From Paracoccaceae bacterium (GTDB lineage: Bacteria; Pseudomonadota; Alphaproteobacteria; Rhodobacterales; Rhodobacteraceae): a DNA stretch of 9,955 nucleotides. The notes under the pieces are model-generated. The model ran no database searches and was not told the origin of the DNA. It saw only the letters and a program-made list of their open reading frames with translations. Shown here piece by piece: positions 6,211 through 9,955 of this stretch; position 1 is the first letter of the stretch; each line of letters starts with the position of its first letter. Where the stretch lies: contig JAFGVZ010000021.1 in the NCBI GenBank assembly GCA_016937725.1, forward strand, positions 1-9,955, given 5' to 3'. Made by a program: the position numbers and the translations under genes.

Positions 6211-6821
6211 TCGAACGTGTTGCCGGGCTGGATGTTTCACGTGAAACAATGGATACCCTGCGCCAATTCGAGGGGCTGTTGCGCAAGTGGAATCCGCGCA
6301 TTAACCTCGTTTCTCTCTCCACGCTCGATGATCTGTGGCAACGCCATATCGTGGATTCGGCACAAGTTTTCGCGCTGCCCAATCCCAATATAGATCACTG
6401 GGTGGACCTTGGTTCTGGTGGGGGTTTACCGGGCGTTGTTTGCGCAATCCTTGCCAAGCAGCACGCACCGAACGCTCGCTTTACCCTTGTGGAAAGTGAC
6501 AAGCGCAAAGCCGCGTTTCTGACAGTGTGTGGGCAAGAGCTTGAGCTGGACCTCACCGTCCGTGCCACCAGAGCCGAAAGCCTTGACCCCGCGCGCGCTG
6601 ATATTGTGTCTGCCCGCGCGCTTGCGCCGCTTGCCCAGCTTTTACCCATGGTTGTCCGGCATCTGCGCCCCAGTGGTGTGGCGCTTTTGCCAAAAGGTAA
6701 AACATATGAAGCAGAGCTTGAAGCGGCCCGTTTGGAATGGCAATTTGAGGCGACGGCCCATCCAAGCCAGACGGATGAGTTTGCCCGAATCTTAGCCCTA
6801 AAGGATATCAAACGTGTCTAG
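6207..6821 (+). CDS. rsmG: 16S rRNA (guanine-527-N7)-methyltransferase RsmG (GidB)
   Basis: RsmG methylates N7 of guanine 527 in 16S rRNA, using S-adenosylmethionine. In other bacteria its loss gives low-level streptomycin resistance. The 204 residues match the E. coli protein (207). Visible motifs are the N-terminal KWNPRINLVS (27-36), RHIVDS (46-51), the cofactor-binding WVDLGSGGGLPG (65-76), ESDKRKAAFL (96-105) and SARALAPL (135-142). The ATG overlaps the mnmG stop as ATGA, with AAGGG just upstream, indicating translational coupling. The second parS palindrome begins 26 bases into the gene and is translated as part of VSRET (10-14). The 3' end overlaps the parA start by 8 bases, a common arrangement in which rsmG precedes parAB near the origin. 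Confidence 0.97.
   Translation: MIERVAGLDVSRETMDTLRQFEGLLRKWNPRINLVSLSTLDDLWQRHIVDSAQVFALPNPNIDHWVDLGSGGGLPGVVCAILAKQHAPNARFTLVESDKRKAAFLTVCGQELELDLTVRATRAESLDPARADIVSARALAPLAQLLPMVVRHLRPSGVALLPKGKTYEAELEAARLEWQFEATAHPSQTDEFARILALKDIKRV
6233..6248. promoter_or_regulatory. parS: parS site 2 (ParB-binding centromere) inside rsmG
   Basis: TGTTTCACGTGAAACA is identical over all 16 bases to the site at 4340-4355, and the centres are 1893 bp apart. Here the palindrome is read in a different frame, giving VSRET in RsmG, whereas site 1 gives FHVKQ at the start of MnmG. This argues that the DNA itself is conserved, not the peptide. It lies about 1.4 kb left of parB. Confidence 0.93.
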
Positions 6822-7629
6822 CCAGCCAAAAACTCGGGTTATTGCGATTGCGAACCAAAAGGGCGGCGTTGGCAAGACCACAACAGCGATCAACCTAGCG
6901 GCCGCATTGGCAGAGCAAGGCAACAAAACGCTGCTGATTGATATCGACCCGCAGGGCAATGCCTCTACCGGGTTGGGAATTGATGCCAAGTCGCGCAGAC
7001 ACACAACCTATGATCTTGTGTTCGGCGATGCGCCGGCCACGGATATCATGCGGCAAGTGGGGGAATCGTTGCTATGGGTTGTGCCTGCAACGACAGATCT
7101 GTCCTCTGCCGATATAGAGCTTATGTCACGTGCGCGCCGCACTTACCTCTTGCAAGATGCCTTACGCCAGCCCGCAATCATGCAGGCTGGCTTTGATTAC
7201 ATCTTGATAGATTGCCCGCCCTCGCTGAACCTGCTGACGGTGAACGCGATGGTTGCCGCGCAGTCGGTTCTGGTGCCTTTGCAGGCTGAATTTTTCGCGC
7301 TTGAAGGGTTGTCTCAGCTTATGCTGTCCATCCGTGAATTGCGCGAAACGGCCAATCCCACACTGCGGATCGAGGGCATTTTGCTGACTATGTATGATCG
7401 GCGCAACAACCTTGCCCAGCAGGTCGAGGCGGATGCGCGCGATAATCTGGGTGATCTGGTGTTTCAGACGGTCATCCCACGCAACGTTCGGGTGTCGGAA
7501 GCGCCGTCTTATGCCGTGCCAGTGTTGCAATATGATTCGCAGTCGAAAGGGGCCGTGGCCTATCGGGATTTGGCGGCAGAGTTGATGGCCAAGCATGGCA
7601 AGCTGCAACAGGAAAGGGCGGTTTCGTGA
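6814..7629 (+). CDS. parA: Chromosome partitioning ATPase ParA (Soj family)
   Basis: ParA is a Walker-type ATPase that binds DNA non-specifically as an ATP dimer and moves ParB-parS complexes, segregating the origin region. The 271 residues contain the deviant Walker A KGGVGKTT (16-23) with signature lysine Lys16, then LLIDIDPQGNAS (40-51), Walker B YILIDCPPSL (129-138) and the late conserved PRNVRVSEAP (222-231). It lacks an N-terminal DNA-binding extension, so it is of the short chromosomal type and not the plasmid type that represses its own operon. The start is GTG at 6814, supported by TAAAGGAT (AAGGA 8 bases upstream) within the end of rsmG, and by the family's usual distance to Walker A. 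The stop overlaps the parB start as GTGA, so the pair should be made in a coupled ratio. Confidence 0.97.
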   Translation: MSSQPKTRVIAIANQKGGVGKTTTAINLAAALAEQGNKTLLIDIDPQGNASTGLGIDAKSRRHTTYDLVFGDAPATDIMRQVGESLLWVVPATTDLSSADIELMSRARRTYLLQDALRQPAIMQAGFDYILIDCPPSLNLLTVNAMVAAQSVLVPLQAEFFALEGLSQLMLSIRELRETANPTLRIEGILLTMYDRRNNLAQQVEADARDNLGDLVFQTVIPRNVRVSEAPSYAVPVLQYDSQSKGAVAYRDLAAELMAKHGKLQQERAVS

Positions 7630-8501
7630 ATGATCGCAATCCAGAAAAGCGCGGCGGCTTGGGGCGCGGGCTTTCGGCCTTGATGGCCGATGTTGCCTTG
7701 GAGCAGCAGGGTGCGGCACCAAGCAAGGGTCCGATTGTGAAGCTTCCTGTGGAAAAACTGGTGGCCAACCCAGACCAACCGCGCCGCTATTTCGATGAAA
7801 CCGCCTTGGCGGAACTGGCCGCATCTATCCGCGAGAAGGGTGTTATTCAGCCACTTGTTGTGCGCATGAAGGGTGAGCTTTACGAAATTGTGGCGGGTGA
7901 ACGCCGTTGGCGTGCCGCGCAACGCGCGCAAGTTCACGAAGTGCCCGTGGTGGTGCGTGAGTTTTCCGATACCGAGGTGTTGGAAATCGCCATTATCGAG
8001 AACGTGCAACGGGCCGATCTGAATGCGGTGGAAGAGGCGCAGGGCTACCGCGCGCTGATTGAGCGGTTTGGTCATACGCAAGAGAAACTGGCAGAGGTGT
8101 TGGGCAAGAGCCGGTCCTATATTGCGAACCTTCTGCGCTTGTTGAACTTGCCGGAAGATGTGCAGATCCTGGTGCGCGAAGGCAAGCTTAGCGCCGGTCA
8201 CGCACGGGCGCTTGTTACAGCAGACGATTCGAGTGCGTTGGCGCGTAAAGTTGTGACCGAAGGCTTGTCGGTGCGCCAAGTGGAAGCTTTGATGAAGCGG
8301 CCTGCCAGCGGTAGCGCGGCCAAGCCGCGCCCGAAGGGCAAGGACAGCGACACGCAGGCGCTGGAGAATGACCTGTCTGCGGCGCTGGGGATGAAGGTGT
8401 CCATCGAGTATGATGGCGGCGGCAAAGGTCGGATATCGGTAGCTTACAAGAGCATGGAGCAGTTGGACAAGCTCTGCTCTATCCTTGGCACGCCTAGGTA
8501 A
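7626..8501 (+). CDS. parB: Chromosome partitioning protein ParB (CTPase clamp)
   Basis: ParB binds parS, then loads and slides along nearby DNA as a CTP-dependent clamp, forming the partition complex that ParA moves. The 291 residues begin with the ParA-contacting motif GGLGRGLSAL (10-19). The CTP-binding domain follows, with GVIQPLVVR (72-80), GERRWRA (91-97) and ENVQRADLN (125-133). The helix-turn-helix for parS is near 152-173 (QEKLAEVLGKSRSYIANLL). A charged linker rich in Ala, Lys and Pro (about 226-243) leads to the C-terminal dimerisation domain (244-291). GTG at 7626 is chosen because it overlaps the parA stop, follows GGAAAGGG, and leaves a normal N-terminus. Two perfect target sites lie upstream in the same cluster. 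Its 3' end overlaps the convergent hemW by 8 bases. Confidence 0.97.
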   Translation: MNDRNPEKRGGLGRGLSALMADVALEQQGAAPSKGPIVKLPVEKLVANPDQPRRYFDETALAELAASIREKGVIQPLVVRMKGELYEIVAGERRWRAAQRAQVHEVPVVVREFSDTEVLEIAIIENVQRADLNAVEEAQGYRALIERFGHTQEKLAEVLGKSRSYIANLLRLLNLPEDVQILVREGKLSAGHARALVTADDSSALARKVVTEGLSVRQVEALMKRPASGSAAKPRPKGKDSDTQALENDLSAALGMKVSIEYDGGGKGRISVAYKSMEQLDKLCSILGTPR

Positions 8502-9648
8502 GCAATTCGCGCAACACTCCGTTCAGCACGGCGCGCCCGGTGGCAGTTGCTGTCACGCGGTTGCCGTTGGCTTCTATCAATCCTTGATCTACCAGTGCAT
8601 TAATCCGGTTCTGAGGCAGGGCTACGCCGTTTAGCTGTGTAAAACGGTCTATATCTAGACCTTCGGCCAGTCGCAGCCCCATCATGATGTGTTCAAGCGC
8701 CTGCTCTTCGGGCGGAATCGCCTCTCGCTGTGTTTCGCCATGGCCTTCGGTTTCAACCTGTTCCAACCAAGTGTTCGGCATCAGCGGCGTTTGCGTCGCC
8801 CAGCGGGTGCCGTTTAGCGTTAGCCGCCCATGCGCACCGGGGCCGATGCCCGCGTAATCGCCATAGCGCCAATAAATCAGATTGTGCCGCGACTGAGCGC
8901 CTTGGCGGGCGTGGTTCGACACTTCGTAGGCGGGCAAGCCGTGACGCGCGCAAATATCCTGTGTGGCCAAATACATATCGGCGGAGATGTCATCATCCGG
9001 CAGGCCGTGCAGGCCGCCCTTGGCGGCACGTGCGCCAAAGGCGGTGCCGGGTTCGATTGTCAGTTGGTAAAGTGACAGATGGTCCACGGCCATGGACAGG
9101 GCTTCGGTCAGTTCCGCCTGCCAGTCGCGAAGGGTCTGGTATTGGCGCGCATAGATCAGGTCGAAGCTGACGCGGTCGAAGGTTTTGCGCGCAATGTCAA
9201 AGGCCGCACGGGCCTCTGCCACCGAATGCATCCGGCCAAGGCGCTTTAGGTCTGCATCGTTAAGCGCCTGAATACCCATGGAAACGCGGTTCACACCGCC
9301 ATCGGCATAGGCCCGGAACCGAGCTGCTTCGACAGAGGTTGGGTTGGCTTCCAGCGTGATTTCCAGATCATTCGCGGCGGGCCAACGGCTTCGCGCACGG
9401 TCGATGATGGCGGCGACCATGTCGGGGTTCATCAAGGACGGGGTGCCGCCGCCGAAGAAGATGGTGTTCAGCACGCGCGGCCCGGTTTCCGCGGCCAGCC
9501 GGTCAATCTCTGACAGATAGGCGCGCGCCCATGCGGCTTGGTCCACCTGGGCGCTGACATGGCTGTTAAAGTCGCAATAGGGGCATTTGGCTTGGCAAAA
9601 CGGCCAATGGACATACAGGCCGAAGCCGCCATTTTGCCAATCGTCCAT
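8494..9648 (-). CDS. hemW: Radical SAM heme chaperone HemW
   Basis: HemW resembles coproporphyrinogen dehydrogenase HemN but acts in heme insertion into membrane enzymes such as respiratory-chain proteins. The 384 residues begin with LYVHWPFCQAKCPYCDF (11-27), holding the CxxxCxxC iron-sulfur cluster ligands Cys18, Cys22 and Cys25. GGGTPS (66-71) and HNLIYW (255-260) with GIGPGAH (267-273) follow. The short N-terminus, without the longer extension expected of true HemN, and the HNxxYW motif favour HemW; many databases still label such genes as HemN-like. The ATG at 9648 is preferred to an open upstream extension because it directly precedes the family's first motif, has AAGGG 5 bases upstream, and sits 2 bases after the stop of the Rid-family gene. 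Its 3' end overlaps parB by 8 bases, tail to tail. Confidence 0.95.
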   Translation of the reverse strand: MDDWQNGGFGLYVHWPFCQAKCPYCDFNSHVSAQVDQAAWARAYLSEIDRLAAETGPRVLNTIFFGGGTPSLMNPDMVAAIIDRARSRWPAANDLEITLEANPTSVEAARFRAYADGGVNRVSMGIQALNDADLKRLGRMHSVAEARAAFDIARKTFDRVSFDLIYARQYQTLRDWQAELTEALSMAVDHLSLYQLTIEPGTAFGARAAKGGLHGLPDDDISADMYLATQDICARHGLPAYEVSNHARQGAQSRHNLIYWRYGDYAGIGPGAHGRLTLNGTRWATQTPLMPNTWLEQVETEGHGETQREAIPPEEQALEHIMMGLRLAEGLDIDRFTQLNGVALPQNRINALVDQGLIEANGNRVTATATGRAVLNGVLRELLT

Positions 9649-9650
9649 GT

Positions 9651-9955
9651 TCAGCCCTTGAAGGCCGTGACTTCGATTTCGATCAGCATTTCCGGCTTGA
9701 TCAACCCTGCAATGACCATGGTCGCAGCGGGGCGGATGTCGCCCATTGCCTCGCCCAAGGCGGGCAGCAGGTCGTCCAGAAGGGCGGCATCGGTCAGGGT
9801 GTATTGCACGCGCACCACATCTTCCATGGCGAAGCCGCCTTCGGCCAGCGCCTTGGCGATAGTGCCAAAGCAATTGCGCGCTTGGTCTGCCACACCTTCA
9901 GGCATGGTCATGGTGGCGTAATCGTAGCCGGTCACGCCGCTGACAAAGCACCAAT
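9651..9955 (-). CDS. Rid family (YjgF/YER057c/UK114) protein, 5' end missing at the window edge
   Basis: Proteins of this family form trimers. RidA-type members hydrolyse reactive enamine/imine intermediates of PLP enzymes; other subgroups have unknown or varied roles. The readable 101 residues run from WCFVSGVTGYDYATM to a normal end, IEIEVTAFKG. The gene remains open to the window edge, so its true start lies outside; a GTG at 9935 is in frame but falls inside a conserved motif and is probably not the start. Aligning the C-terminal IEIE motif with E. coli RidA puts an alanine (in RPAATMVIAG) where RidA has the catalytic Arg105, so this looks like a non-RidA subgroup. It sits 2 bases upstream of hemW and is likely co-transcribed with it. 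The nearby arginine of RPAA is one position off by one residue in my hand alignment, so the missing-residue call is moderate. Confidence 0.88.
   Translation of the reverse strand, partial: WCFVSGVTGYDYATMTMPEGVADQARNCFGTIAKALAEGGFAMEDVVRVQYTLTDAALLDDLLPALGEAMGDIRPAATMVIAGLIKPEMLIEIEVTAFKG

Noticed and set aside
7124..7136. TCACGTG in parA as a degenerate parS
   Set aside because: Only the left half resembles parS; the right arm does not match.
7560..8279. 239-residue minus-strand open frame over the parA/parB junction
   Set aside because: It is a shadow of the conserved ParA and ParB coding frames, with no recognisable motif.
9649..9873. 75-residue N-terminal extension of hemW
   Set aside because: The extension is Arg-rich, unlike any HemW, and lies wholly within the Rid-family coding sequence in another frame; the ATG at 9648 fits the family start and has a ribosome site.

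Overview
The window is a compact housekeeping region of an alphaproteobacterium, most likely a Rhodobacterales (Roseobacter/Rhodobacter-type) chromosome close to its replication origin. The evidence is the gene order (aroE and maf on one side; hemJ, rho, mnmE, mnmG, rsmG, parA, parB and hemW on the other), the moderately high GC content, the GTG starts and 4-base overlaps, and two perfect copies of the chromosomal parS palindrome. I saw no mobile element, CRISPR array, tRNA, rRNA or clearly foreign gene.

Left arm (1-817, minus strand): the 5' part of aroE (shikimate dehydrogenase), cut by the window edge, preceded by maf (nucleotide pyrophosphatase). The two overlap by ATGA. Centre-left gap (818-1190): 373 bases without a gene, between divergent genes. 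It holds a perfect DnaA box, a one-mismatch box in the opposite orientation, weaker DnaA-like 9-mers, nested inverted repeats and two A/T-rich tracts. This is a strong candidate for the chromosomal origin, oriC.

Right arm (1191-8501, plus strand): hemJ (membrane protoporphyrinogen oxidase), a 127-base leader with a hairpin, then rho, mnmE, mnmG, rsmG, parA and parB. From rho to parB the genes are nearly touching or overlapping, so they are probably co-transcribed and translationally coupled. MnmE and MnmG form one tRNA wobble-uridine modification complex. RsmG methylates 16S rRNA. ParA, ParB and the two parS sites form the chromosome segregation system. The parS copies lie at the 5' ends of mnmG and rsmG, so the centromere is embedded in coding DNA and read in two different frames.

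Right end (8494-9955, minus strand): hemW (radical-SAM heme chaperone) converges on parB with an 8-base overlap. Upstream of it is the end of a Rid-family (YjgF/YER057c/UK114) gene that appears to lack the catalytic arginine of archetypal RidA and is cut by the window edge. Known systems explain the coding content. The points worth a second look are the origin architecture, the parS sites at gene starts, the start codon of mnmG, the rho leader and a few family-atypical residues. I found no convincing sign of an undescribed multi-gene system.
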